Assembly: GCA_038227045.1 (NCBI GenBank)
Contig: JBBRQD010000033.1
Location: 1-51,604, forward strand
Length of the DNA: 51,604 bases
Reading direction: 5' to 3'
DNA from: JANXLS01 sp038227045
GTDB taxonomy: Bacteria; Planctomycetota; SZUA-567; H5-PLA8
Part shown: positions 42,103-51,463 of the stretch, piece by piece
How positions within the stretch are numbered: the first letter of the stretch is position 1
How the letters are laid out: each line of letters opens with the position of its first letter
Position numbers and translations under genes: made by a program
The notes under the pieces: generated by a model
What the model was told of the DNA's origin: nothing
Seen by the model: only the letters and a program-made list of their open reading frames with translations
Databases searched by the model: none

Positions 42103-45100
42103 TTACTGCGCAGTGCCCGTGCCTCCCTTCACCGATTTGTAGGACAAGTTGAGGGTCTCAGTGTAGACAGCGCCGTTGAATAGAATGTTAACGGGAATCG
42201 ACACCGGTTTTCGGCCGAACGATTCGTTCGTCAAGCCGTCGTTCGCGAGCACGCCGGCGAGGCTCGCATTCTTTATCACCAGCTTGAATGCCGCGTTTCC
42301 GTTCTTGGGCTTGCCGAAAATCAAAGCGTTATCGCCCTTGGCGGAGACGCCCGCGTTAAATAACGGTATGACGCGCATCACGCCGCCGAAATCGACGGAG
42401 AAATTCTGGCCGGTATAGACGAAATTCGCCGGCACCGGCAGAACACCTTTGAACGAAATCGAATCCGTGCTCGGCATCTTAATATTGAAGTTGAGTTTAA
42501 CCTTCGTTCCCGACAACGTGGCTGGCACCGGCACTGGCGCAACACTTCCCCCCAGCGGCGTGCTTGTGGCATCGTACGGATTGGATCCAAAAAGCGTCTC
42601 AAACGCGTCGCTGAAACCATCGCCGTCGCTATCCGAGCCAGATCCAAACACAGGCATCAGAACAGTGACTTGAACGGTTTGAACGACTGGCGGATTAAGC
42701 ACGTCCGAGACTGTCAGTGTCACGGTGTAGGTTCCCGCCTTATTGAACACGTGGCTAGCGGCCAAAGTCGTCGCCGTGGCTGTGTTTGTGGGATCGCCGA
42801 AATTCCACGCTACAGTCAACGGCGCGCCTGTGGGGCTCGTCGCCGTGGCGAGGAAGCTCACCGTCTGGCCAACGCCCGATTTTGACGGCGCGGCTACGGG
42901 AACGCTGACGACGGGCGGCTGTTGGAAATTGAAGGCGTTGTCGAGACTGTTCACGGCGGCGTCGCGCGAACCCAAAGGCGCGAGGCTCCAGCGCTTTTCG
43001 ATCAAGCGCAAAATCGAGGTCGTATCGTAGGCCGTGTGATCGACGAAGCCCTTTTTGGCATACGGGGAAATCACGATCGCAGGAACGCGCGCGCCAGGGC
43101 CGAAGCGGTCATACGTGCCAGCCGGGCTGCCACCCGCAGCGCTCGGGGGCGCGACATGGTCGTAACGTCCCCCATTGTCGGCGTAAGCGATCACAATCGC
43201 GCAATTCTGCCAGTACGGGCTGGCCTGAACCGCTGCGACGAGGCTCGCCACATGCTGCTGGCCGTCCTGCAACGTCGCGTAACCGGGGCGCTCATCATTC
43301 GAACCCAGAGGTTTGATGAACGCAACGCTCGTCAGCGTGCCGTTCTGAAGATCACTGAGGAACTTGGTTTCGTCCTTTAAGTGTGCCGCCTTGTTAGCGG
43401 TTCCATCGGCGTAGTTCTGATAATAGATAAACGGCTGGTGATCGCACTGGAACGTCGCGTCCGCTTGGCCTGAAATAGCGGCGGCATAACCGCCCGAATA
43501 CCACGTCCAGGAAATGCCAGAATCGTTGAGGCGGTCACCTATAGTGGCGTTCGTTTGATTCGAAACGAGGTTTGACGTGGCCACATTGGACGGATGCGGC
43601 GTGTTCACAGAGTACAGCGTATTGACAGCATAATTGTCAGTGGATACGGCGTTGTCAACCGTGCTTGTCGCGCCCGTACCCGACTTCGTGGGCGTCGGGT
43701 TGAGATTGAAATCCAAACCAAAATTGCCGTTGACTTGATTGGCCGTCACCGGTTGATACAGCGCTGAGGGTGCATTCGCATCAATCGGCGTTTGGGCGGC
43801 AATCAGCCAATGATGATTGAGGAACGAGCCGCCAAATGCCGCATGAAAGAAATTGTCGCAGAGGACGTATTGCTGGGCGAGCTGGCCTTCGGGCAGATTC
43901 GTGGCGTCGAAGTTGCTCATCACCAAGCCCGGATTGTCAGAGAGCGACACGAACTTGTCCATTTTTCCGCCGTCGATCTGCACTTGTTCCGTCAGGAAAC
44001 GGGAAACCAGAGAGCCGCTTGTGCTCGTCGTAGGGATAAAGGGCAGCGCGTTGTATGGTTTTAGCGCTCCGACCGCGTCGAACGACGTGAAGCGCGGATC
44101 TGCCACGCCGCCGTTCAATGGCACGGCCGGAGATTGCGCCAGCGGCGCATTTCCCGCATACACATTGACTTGCGGGCGCAATGTCAATGCTGCTCTGGCA
44201 TTGGCGATGCCGTTTGCGTTAGGGAAACTGCCATAGAGCGAATCGAAACTCCAGCCTTCCTGGTAAATCACAATAATGTTCTTCAAATTCGTCAGCGATG
44301 ACGGCGCGCCGGGCAATGGATTCACCGTTACTTTCGCGATCGATACGATCGGTAAATTCACGCCGTCCGTGACGGTCACGGTGGCGGTGTACGTACCCGG
44401 TAGCGTAAAGGTGTGCGTCGGGTTCGTACCCGTAGCCGGAGCGGTGTTGACCGGATCGTTGAAATTCCAAATATAGGTCAACGGCAGATTTGTCGGGCTG
44501 CTTGCGACTGCATTGAATGCCACCAGTGTACCCACTGTAGAGATGGGCGGATTGGCTGAAGCACTTGACGTAAAATACGCAGGTACATCCAAGACGCCCG
44601 GGAGCGCCAATGTGGATTCCGCGACCCCTCCCTGCAACAGCGACAAATTGAGTCCCAAATATTGAAGCGCCAGCGGGGCAATCTGCTTGTTGTTGACTGC
44701 GGCAGTCTGCGTCGAACCCCGAACGATAGTTGGGATTCCACCCGCGACAATGAGCGCCACGTGTGTTTCATCGGAGGAGAAGCCGCCTCGCTCGGCACGC
44801 TCGACGTTCGTGTCGCCTATCAGATAGCCTGGCAACGTTTGCACAATGATGTCGGGGGTGCGGTCGTCGTTCAATGACGACGGGTCGCCGAAGCCATTCT
44901 GCCCAAGTTGGAGCACGTTGGGGTCGACAACGTTTGTCCTTGCGTAGATATTGTCAATGCCATTAGAGATCGTGTTGCGGGCGTTCAGCAGGGCCGTAAC
45001 CGCCGCATCGGTTTGGGACTGGTTTTTCAACCAAAGCAGGGAAACCCCGTTTTCTGTGGACTGCTTGACCGGAATCGGCGTCCCTAGACTGGCGAGCAAC

Positions 45101-46284
45101 GTGGTGTAGGTTCCGGCCGGCACGCCCGTGGCACTGCCAATACGCGGAGACTGGCCGTGCCGAGCCGTCACGACGATCATTGTTGTCTCGTAAAGGTTGG
45201 CTGCCTTGAGTGCGGTGATCAGCTTGCCAACGCTCACGTCGGTATGTTGCAGCGCCTGCACCAGATTGGCCGACGGAACCTCGGCATTGTTGAGCAGATC
45301 AATGCCACCGTTGAGGCCCACCTGCTTCTGGAATGAACTGGCGGCGACAAAACTTGCGCCGAAGATGCCCGGAACTGTGTTGTTCGCCACCGTGCCCCCG
45401 GTCGACGTTTTGCCCGCAATCTGATTCAGCACGGCCTTTAGGCTCAGATCATCGTAGGCCAGAGCGGCGTTGAGATCCTGCGTCGGGCTGACGCCGATCT
45501 GCGGCGCATCGCTGACCGAACCGTCCGGATTGACGACAATTTTCGCGTCAATGTCGGGAGTGTAGAGATCGACGACGCCGAGTCCCGACGGACCGCCCAG
45601 AATTTCGTAGCTTGCATGTTTGTCGCACCATGCCGTGCGAAATCCCGCCGTTTGTGCAATTTCGAATATCGTGTTGACTTTGAGATAATTGTGCGGAAAT
45701 ATTGGCGTGACTTGCGTGATGGGATCGACCGGCAGCTTCGTCGAATCAAGGGTCGTGAACAGCGGCGAAACGCGAGTGCCGGGATTATATCCCGTGTTAA
45801 TCGTTGAATCGTAACGGACGACGGTTCCTGCCGGCTGGTTGCCGCCCCCGGGCGGCAGGAGCGCCCGACTGTACGTTACGTCGTAGTACACACCGGTGGT
45901 TTTGGGGCCGGCTCCCGTAACAATACCCAGTAAACCCGGAAAGGCGTCGGACGGGACCGCAGTCGTCGCATTGCCATACACTACTCCCTGGCTCGCCAGC
46001 ATAGTTATATTTGGCAAGTACGCGGTCAAGACCGGGTCTGTCAAATCCGCCTGGCGTAATCCGTCGATCGACAGAATCAGCACGCGCTTTTTAAACGCGG
46101 CTGAGACGCCATTTGTTTGTACGGTCCGCGCCTGATTTTGCCCAAACGTCACCGGGGCAACGCCGTCCCTTTTTGAAGCGAGAGAGCTGTTTCCCGTCTT
46201 GATCGCAATGGCCAAAATCGCTACGAACAACGTTACCCCCAGCGTGCGTACGGACCGGCCCAATTTAAAGCGTTCGAAACTCAT
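42103..46284 (-). CDS. secreted double phosphoesterase (nucleotide pyrophosphatase-like + phospholipase C-like), active sites altered
   Basis: 1393 residues. After a signal-anchor-like segment (TLGVTLFVAILAIAIKT) comes an alkaline-phosphatase-superfamily domain (about 65-570; LILSIDGLRQADL, HVALIVAGG), a PKD domain (LTYIWNFNDP), then a phospholipase C/acid-phosphatase-type domain (about 665-1130) with LNHHWLIAA and DNGGRYDHVAPP. A second PKD (VAWNFGDP), a calcium-binding-like DSDGDGFSDAFE and the shared C-terminal module follow. In domain 1 the nucleophile position, normally Thr/Ser before FP, is Ala114 (PSDAFPG). In domain 2 the E-N-x-S-F-D motif reads QEGWSFD with Gly677 for the metal-binding Asn. 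Activity is therefore doubtful. Start ATG 46284 has GGGAG at spacing 8. Confidence 0.87.
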   Translation of the reverse strand: MSFERFKLGRSVRTLGVTLFVAILAIAIKTGNSSLASKRDGVAPVTFGQNQARTVQTNGVSAAFKKRVLILSIDGLRQADLTDPVLTAYLPNITMLASQGVVYGNATTAVPSDAFPGLLGIVTGAGPKTTGVYYDVTYSRALLPPGGGNQPAGTVVRYDSTINTGYNPGTRVSPLFTTLDSTKLPVDPITQVTPIFPHNYLKVNTIFEIAQTAGFRTAWCDKHASYEILGGPSGLGVVDLYTPDIDAKIVVNPDGSVSDAPQIGVSPTQDLNAALAYDDLSLKAVLNQIAGKTSTGGTVANNTVPGIFGASFVAASSFQKQVGLNGGIDLLNNAEVPSANLVQALQHTDVSVGKLITALKAANLYETTMIVVTARHGQSPRIGSATGVPAGTYTTLLASLGTPIPVKQSTENGVSLLWLKNQSQTDAAVTALLNARNTISNGIDNIYARTNVVDPNVLQLGQNGFGDPSSLNDDRTPDIIVQTLPGYLIGDTNVERAERGGFSSDETHVALIVAGGIPTIVRGSTQTAAVNNKQIAPLALQYLGLNLSLLQGGVAESTLALPGVLDVPAYFTSSASANPPISTVGTLVAFNAVASSPTNLPLTYIWNFNDPVNTAPATGTNPTHTFTLPGTYTATVTVTDGVNLPIVSIAKVTVNPLPGAPSSLTNLKNIIVIYQEGWSFDSLYGSFPNANGIANARAALTLRPQVNVYAGNAPLAQSPAVPLNGGVADPRFTSFDAVGALKPYNALPFIPTTSTSGSLVSRFLTEQVQIDGGKMDKFVSLSDNPGLVMSNFDATNLPEGQLAQQYVLCDNFFHAAFGGSFLNHHWLIAAQTPIDANAPSALYQPVTANQVNGNFGLDFNLNPTPTKSGTGATSTVDNAVSTDNYAVNTLYSVNTPHPSNVATSNLVSNQTNATIGDRLNDSGISWTWYSGGYAAAISGQADATFQCDHQPFIYYQNYADGTANKAAHLKDETKFLSDLQNGTLTSVAFIKPLGSNDERPGYATLQDGQQHVASLVAAVQASPYWQNCAIVIAYADNGGRYDHVAPPSAAGGSPAGTYDRFGPGARVPAIVISPYAKKGFVDHTAYDTTSILRLIEKRWSLAPLGSRDAAVNSLDNAFNFQQPPVVSVPVAAPSKSGVGQTVSFLATATSPTGAPLTVAWNFGDPTNTATATTLAASHVFNKAGTYTVTLTVSDVLNPPVVQTVQVTVLMPVFGSGSDSDGDGFSDAFETLFGSNPYDATSTPLGGSVAPVPVPATLSGTKVKLNFNIKMPSTDSISFKGVLPVPANFVYTGQNFSVDFGGVMRVIPLFNAGVSAKGDNALIFGKPKNGNAAFKLVIKNASLAGVLANDGLTNESFGRKPVSIPVNILFNGAVYTETLNLSYKSVKGGTGTAQ

Positions 46285-46572
46285 CTCGGTTCTCCCTGGC
46301 AACACAATATTGACGCAATTTTCTTGTACGCTTCTCTTTCACTCATTACTCAAGATCGACAGGCAATGAAGTGCTGAGCCTAAGAGAAAATCTACTTTCC
46401 CCCGGCTTGGCTCATGTGTTTTTTAGGACAAAATTTTCTTGCAATAAAAGGGCCTTATAGCACGCAACGATCACTCGATAACGAAGTCCGTCTCGCTTAA
46501 TTGTACATTCCTCGCGTTATACACATATACGACTCATTAACTCTGCAATACCGCGGTCGAAAGTAAACGACC

Positions 46573-49500
46573 CTACTTGCGTTCCAAGCTTTCAAGCCGC
46601 TCCTTGATCGCCAGCAGCTCCTTTTCAAGTTGCCTGGTGTTGGATTGACTGGCTTGGTTCGATCGAAGAGCGTCGACTTCTTTCTTAAGCCCGTTGATTT
46701 CGCAGTGACTCCGGCGCAGCATTTCGCTCATGCTTTTGGCATTCAATCCCACCGCGACATTGACGAAGCTGACGCGGTATGCATCACGATGAACGGTTGC
46801 CCATGCACGCCCCAGCACCATTTCAAACTGTTCCGGCGTGATCGTGTCGGGGGGTAGGGCGATGCCGACGCCATCGTTAAGCCCGGATGGAATAATGAAA
46901 TCGCCTGCATTCACGTTCCCACGAACCTTAACCGGAACCTGTCCCATGAACCCAACTTTGTTGAAAAACGGTTTCCTTTCGAGGGGCGGGACGTTTCCGA
47001 CCACGATTGGGGCAGTTGAAATAGGAAGAAGCATCTGTGCGCCCGCGGTATGTTTCGAAATACGCCCGTTTTTGACGCCGACAATATCGCCCGGATAAAG
47101 CCGTTCCACCGGCAGTTCACGCTGAAGCCATTCGGCGTAATCGGCACCGTTAGAATTGTAAGCCACTCCCACCATGGCGAGCTGGAGCGCTAAATCGACG
47201 AAGTACGCGGTAGAGTCGACAATAGCGGCCACGCTGTCCGCAACGGCTCCGATCCCGACGGCAAGGGCAATCGGCGTGTCAAATGGATTTGCCGCATCAG
47301 CAAATGCAGCGATACTCAAGGCCAAATCCACAATGCCGATCGTGAGATCAACGCCTGCGACAACCGTATCCAAAATGAACTGCGGATCCTGTGTGTGTTC
47401 CGCGGTGCTCTCTCCCGAAATATCTCCGCGAGCTGTGCCGTCTTTCACTTGAAACGTCATAAACGCAGTACTGCTGTCTAAATTGGAGTTTCCCTGCAAA
47501 TTGTTTTGGACGACAATGCCAGTGTAGTTGGTCACCATAACATCGCCGCTGATAGCTGTCGTCGATGCACCCTTGGTAGTGTCCGTATATCCAATATTGA
47601 TCGTGGACCCACTCAACGTGCTGATGTTGGTCGTGGGGCTGGAGAGACCGGAGGACGTATTTATGTTCAACGTGGCGGCATTGATGTCTGCTTGAGTTGT
47701 CGCGATCCCCGCGATATCGCCGACAATGATCATGTTTGCCAGCAATTGCGCTGTACTTGCCGGATCAAGGTTTCCGATGTTGACCGCACCGCCGGTCGCC
47801 GGCGCGTTGTTGATATTGACGGTCGAGGGCGAACCCGCCAGGGTGGAATTAATATTCGTCGTCAATCCCACCACATTATTGACTCCCGTAATGTTGCCCA
47901 TGTTGGCCGCACCGCCGGTTGCTGGCGCATTGTTGATATTCACCGTCGAGGGAGAACCCGACAGGGTGGAATTGATATTCGTCGTCACTCCCACTACGTT
48001 GTTGACTCCCGTAATGTTGCCCATGTTAACGGTTCCACCCGTGGCACCATTCCCAACAATGGGATCCAAAGTCGGGTCGCTGTTGATGTCGGCGTTGATA
48101 TTCGTCGTCGTTGGCGAGGCCTGCATTGTCGAATTGATGTAGGTTTTCTTTCCAACCACGTTGTTGAAGCCGGTGATGTTGCCAATATTGACGATTCCGC
48201 CCGTGGCTCCATTCAAAACAATAGGGTCCAGAGTGGGGTCGCTGTTGATATCGGCGTTGATATTCGTCGTCGTTGGCGAGGCCTGCTTTGTCGAATTAAC
48301 GTTCGTCTTCAATCCTACCACGTTGTTGATTCCCGTGATGTTGCCAATGTTGACGATTCCGCCCGTGGCTCCATTCAAAACGATAGGGTCCAGAGTGGGG
48401 TCGCTGTTGATGTCGGTGTTGAGATTCGTCGTCGTTGGCGAGGCCTGCTTTGTCGAATTGACGTTCGTCTTCAATCCTACCACGTTGTTGACTCCCGTGA
48501 TGTTGCCGATGTTGACGATTCCGCCCGTGGCTCCATTCAAAACGATAGGGTCCAAAGTGGGGTCGCTGTTGATGTCGGTGTTGATGTTGGTGAGCGACGG
48601 CGAACCCTGATTTGTCGAATTAACGTTGGTCTTCACTCCTACCACGTTGTTGATGGAGGTAATGTTGCCCATGTTCACCGTCCCACCGAAGGCTCGCGTC
48701 AAATCGTAGGCGGGATCGGCATTGATATTCGTTATGGATGTCGAACCATCAAAGGTGGAATTGATATTCGCGGTCTTTGCAACCATGTTTGCAACGGTGG
48801 TTTTGGGTGAGCCGGTGGTGATGCTATCGCCCAGAATCGAAGTGGTACACAGCTGACCCGGGGTGATCGTGCCGGCGATATTGCCGATGTTAACGGTACC
48901 GCCGACCGCCGGAAAAGTATTGACATTGGTGAGCGACGGAGAACCGGCAGCGGAGGAATTGACGTTCGTTGTCAGTCCGAACAAATAGGCAGTCGTTGTA
49001 CTAGGATCGCCGACGGTAATGTTGTCGCCCAGGATTGTCGTGGAGCAAAGCGACCCGGGTCCGGTTGCCACGTTTCCGATATTGACCGATCCGCCTGCGG
49101 CTGGAACGGTGTTGATGTTGGTGACCGAAGGGGACCCGTTCTTGGTGGCATTTATGTTTGTCTGCAATCCAATCAGGTTGGTGGCGGCCGTAACGGGCGA
49201 GCCGACCGTCGTTGACCACTTTGGAATGCCGCCGAGAATAGTCAGTGCGTTTCCTTCCGGTCCGGGACCGTAAGGCGTTTGGACATCACCCGAACCCACC
49301 CAAATGTAATTCGTGGGCAGCTTGATCGATGGCGGGTTCGCGAACGTAACCGAGCCGTTGAGTGTGGTTGTGCTGGTGGAATTTCCAATCACTGTCGCTC
49401 CTAGCGGTCCAATCGTATTGATGTTCGTGATGGCACCCTGAATATTGGTCGTTCCGAGAATTGTGGTGGTGGAGGGACCGGAATTGCTTCCGATCGTGTC

Positions 49501-50124
49501 TCCGGCTTTCAGCACATAAAGGGAACCGCCGGAGGGCAGAACAGAAGTTGTCGGAACCCACTGCGCGCCGCCTGCACCATCTGCCGCTAGAACAAAATTC
49601 GCAGATGAGGCACTACTGTTCATTTTGGCGGCGGTGACACTGAAGTCGGCGATTTTCGGCGTGGTCACTGCCGCATCCGCGAGTTTTGGCGTTGTGACGG
49701 ACCCGTCCGGCAAGACGGGTTGCGCGGAGCCGTTCGCGGAAGTATTGAGGATTGTGAAGGGCGAAGACAGGATAATATATGGCGCCTTCGACAAAGAGCC
49801 CGTGGCGCGAAAAATCGCATTCGACGTACCCGGTCCTGCGACGGTCCACGTAAACACGTTGGCCGTTCGACTCGTTATAGCCAGGGTGCCGATCGATTCG
49901 AACGTCGTCCCGCCATCTCTGCTAAGTTCGAGGGTAAGGGATTTGAATCCGTGGCCATGGATTTGGATTTGTTGCTTCTGACCAACGGCGTAAACCTCGC
50001 CACCGTGAGGCGCATCGAATCCGATCAGCGGAGTAGTCGCCGCGTGCGCACTGATTCCCGCAAGCACGACCATCAAAACACAGCAAATCGATGATCTTTT
50101 TAACGCAAAAAAGGGTGTCCGCAT
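46573..50124 (-). CDS. giant repeat protein with phage-appendage-like C-terminus
   Basis: About 1184 residues. The signal peptide is SSICCVLMVVLAGISAHA. An Ig-like N-terminal domain (about 30-130) is followed by LPDGSVTTPKLADAAVTTPKIADF repeats as in tail fibres, then an Asn/Thr/Gly-rich beta-solenoid of NIG-N and TNINST units that includes perfect-phase 54-residue repeats. The C-terminal part has NSNGADYAEWLQRELP, which resembles the start of the Peptidase_G2 type intramolecular chaperone/autoprocessing domain of phage neck appendages. A coiled coil ends the protein (INGLKKEVDALRS…LESLERK), as in trimeric fibres. The start ATG 50124 has GGAG at spacing 8. First gene of the giant-protein operon. 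Probably a trimeric surface fibre; autoprocessing is a hypothesis. Confidence 0.83.
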   Translation of the reverse strand: MRTPFFALKRSSICCVLMVVLAGISAHAATTPLIGFDAPHGGEVYAVGQKQQIQIHGHGFKSLTLELSRDGGTTFESIGTLAITSRTANVFTWTVAGPGTSNAIFRATGSLSKAPYIILSSPFTILNTSANGSAQPVLPDGSVTTPKLADAAVTTPKIADFSVTAAKMNSSASSANFVLAADGAGGAQWVPTTSVLPSGGSLYVLKAGDTIGSNSGPSTTTILGTTNIQGAITNINTIGPLGATVIGNSTSTTTLNGSVTFANPPSIKLPTNYIWVGSGDVQTPYGPGPEGNALTILGGIPKWSTTVGSPVTAATNLIGLQTNINATKNGSPSVTNINTVPAAGGSVNIGNVATGPGSLCSTTILGDNITVGDPSTTTAYLFGLTTNVNSSAAGSPSLTNVNTFPAVGGTVNIGNIAGTITPGQLCTTSILGDSITTGSPKTTVANMVAKTANINSTFDGSTSITNINADPAYDLTRAFGGTVNMGNITSINNVVGVKTNVNSTNQGSPSLTNINTDINSDPTLDPIVLNGATGGIVNIGNITGVNNVVGLKTNVNSTKQASPTTTNLNTDINSDPTLDPIVLNGATGGIVNIGNITGINNVVGLKTNVNSTKQASPTTTNINADINSDPTLDPIVLNGATGGIVNIGNITGFNNVVGKKTYINSTMQASPTTTNINADINSDPTLDPIVGNGATGGTVNMGNITGVNNVVGVTTNINSTLSGSPSTVNINNAPATGGAANMGNITGVNNVVGLTTNINSTLAGSPSTVNINNAPATGGAVNIGNLDPASTAQLLANMIIVGDIAGIATTQADINAATLNINTSSGLSSPTTNISTLSGSTINIGYTDTTKGASTTAISGDVMVTNYTGIVVQNNLQGNSNLDSSTAFMTFQVKDGTARGDISGESTAEHTQDPQFILDTVVAGVDLTIGIVDLALSIAAFADAANPFDTPIALAVGIGAVADSVAAIVDSTAYFVDLALQLAMVGVAYNSNGADYAEWLQRELPVERLYPGDIVGVKNGRISKHTAGAQMLLPISTAPIVVGNVPPLERKPFFNKVGFMGQVPVKVRGNVNAGDFIIPSGLNDGVGIALPPDTITPEQFEMVLGRAWATVHRDAYRVSFVNVAVGLNAKSMSEMLRRSHCEINGLKKEVDALRSNQASQSNTRQLEKELLAIKERLESLERK
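47999..48646 (-). repeat. four tandem 162-bp (54-codon) repeats
   Basis: The same word (TTGTTGA) recurs at 47999, 48161, 48323, 48485 and 48647, exactly 162 bases apart. The DNA units are highly similar, and shorter 123-bp relatives precede them in the plus-strand direction. Each unit encodes 54 residues with NSDPTLDPIV, GATGG and NIGNITG. The exact period in DNA points to recent unequal recombination, so the length is likely to vary between strains. Confidence 0.95.
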
Positions 50125-51010
50125 AATGAGCTCCGTTATCCGAATATTGCCAAGTAGCATTAAACACGACGAAACAATTCTTAAAATTAGAACGCTAAAA
50201 TAGTGAATCCGTGATTCCAAGGAAAAGGATAGTCGGCCATAAATAAATCAAGTACGCTACTTAAACTGATCCGGGTCAAAAATTTATAACTCCTTTTACA
50301 ATCATGGCTTGCCGATACTTGCCGATACTTATAGTGGCGGAACCGCTTGGGTCTTTCGCGATGCCGCTTGCACCTTCTCTGGACGAATTCCTGCGCAAGG
50401 AACCCAACGCTACTGAGCAATTTATCGGCTTGTACGATGTCCAATTCCATGCCGATCAATACACTCAACTGTAGCACGCGACAATATTGCGCGCGCCGCG
50501 TTACAAACGCCGCCTTCCGGAAGCCGATCCAATCTGTTGCGCGTTCAATGTTGTAGATTAGAAAAGAAAATAACTCAATTCATTCAACATTGACATAAGT
50601 ATTTCGATCTGGTTTATACATCTAGATAATGAGTTGTGCAATGAGAAAGTTTGCTTCAATTTGGAAGAAATTATTAATTTAAGCGAATGTTTCTATATCG
50701 CACGAAAGCGTATGGGTTTAAATGATACTTCAAATCGCGTTATTTGTGTCTTTCGCGCGGACACCCGCCCAATGCTGCTTCCATTAAGCCACCCGTTCCT
50801 TCGATTTCCATTTGTACCCCATACGAAATAAACTACGCAGAACGCTGTTTAAGTGGCAGAGTAAACCTACCCCTCCTGAACGAAAGAATGCCGTGCTTCA
50901 CAAGGGCACGGCTGATAGCCACACGGCGGCAGGACGACTCGTCTCGCGATACCGCGTCGGTGAACGTACCCTCGTCGCTAGCGTGATCGAACGCAGAATC
51001 GCTCATTGAT
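50125..51010. other. 886-base intergenic stretch upstream of the giant-protein operon
   Basis: No recognisable gene. It should hold the promoter of the 22.5-kb operon close to 50125-50300, where the minus strand is AT-rich, but I cannot fix the hexamers. A short tandem duplication (CTTGCCGATA twice at about 50309-50328) is present. The frames open on the plus strand have no ribosome site or family resemblance. Confidence 0.45.
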
Positions 51011-51310
51011 TTATTTTCCTAAAAATTCTTGTTTACGCAACCATTCCGCGCAATGCTGCGGCCAAACTCCGCAGGGTTTATCGGGTAAGCGCAATGCGAA
51101 GTCGTGGCCGCCCGACGCGTACACATGCAGCTCGCTCGGCACCCCGACGCTTTGCAGCGCGTCGTACATGCAGCGTATGATCTGCGGCTTGTCGCCGTCA
51201 TCGGCCGCGCACGCAAAAAACATCGGTGGACATTCTTTGCGTATCGGCACTGTCGCATCGAGTTTGTAGTGCGCGGCTGGCAATACGAAATAAAAGGACT
51301 GCGCCGCCAC
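51011..51310 (-). pseudogene. truncated alpha/beta hydrolase (esterase/acetyl-xylan-esterase type) C-terminal part
   Basis: About 99 residues match the C-terminal third of BD-FAE/acetyl-esterase-like hydrolases: PPMFFACAADD carries the catalytic Asp region, and HVYASGGHDFALR the catalytic His (GGH), followed by WPQHCAEWLRKQEF. The N-terminal two thirds, including the oxyanion HGG and nucleophile GxSxG, are missing. Upstream (to the right) the sequence becomes repeat-like and ends in the second copy of the 141-bp repeat. As encoded, it cannot be an active enzyme. The open frame continues some way to the right without recognisable homology. Confidence 0.75.
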
Positions 51311-51463
51311 CGACGCCGCGCGGAAGGAAGCTTTATGAAATGGTTGTTGAAGGGCAGCTTTGGCAACCCCTTGTTAACTTGTAGGGGTTTTGGGGAGAGA
51401 GAGTCTGAGAGTTCTGGCGCGAAACGGACGTTGGTCGGCAGTGGCACCGCCGGATGCGGTGGG

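Noticed and set aside
47999..48646. Possible CRISPR array
   Set aside because: The 162-bp period has no distinct short repeat and unique spacers; the whole unit is conserved and coding. No cas gene is present.
47506..48810. Long plus-strand open frame (434 codons) across the repeat region
   Set aside because: It is antisense to the repeat gene, its own translation repeats in the same 54-codon period, and the composition (Arg/Asp/His-rich) is that of a shadow frame. The minus-strand protein has a signal peptide and recognisable domains.
50634..51009. Short plus-strand open frames upstream of the hydrolase stump
   Set aside because: No ribosome sites, no overlap with a recognisable family and mixed composition; treated as intergenic.
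51019..51447. 142-codon frame overlapping the hydrolase stump
   Set aside because: It is out of frame with the recognisable hydrolase motifs and is made of Pro/Ser/Arg-rich repeat-derived sequence.
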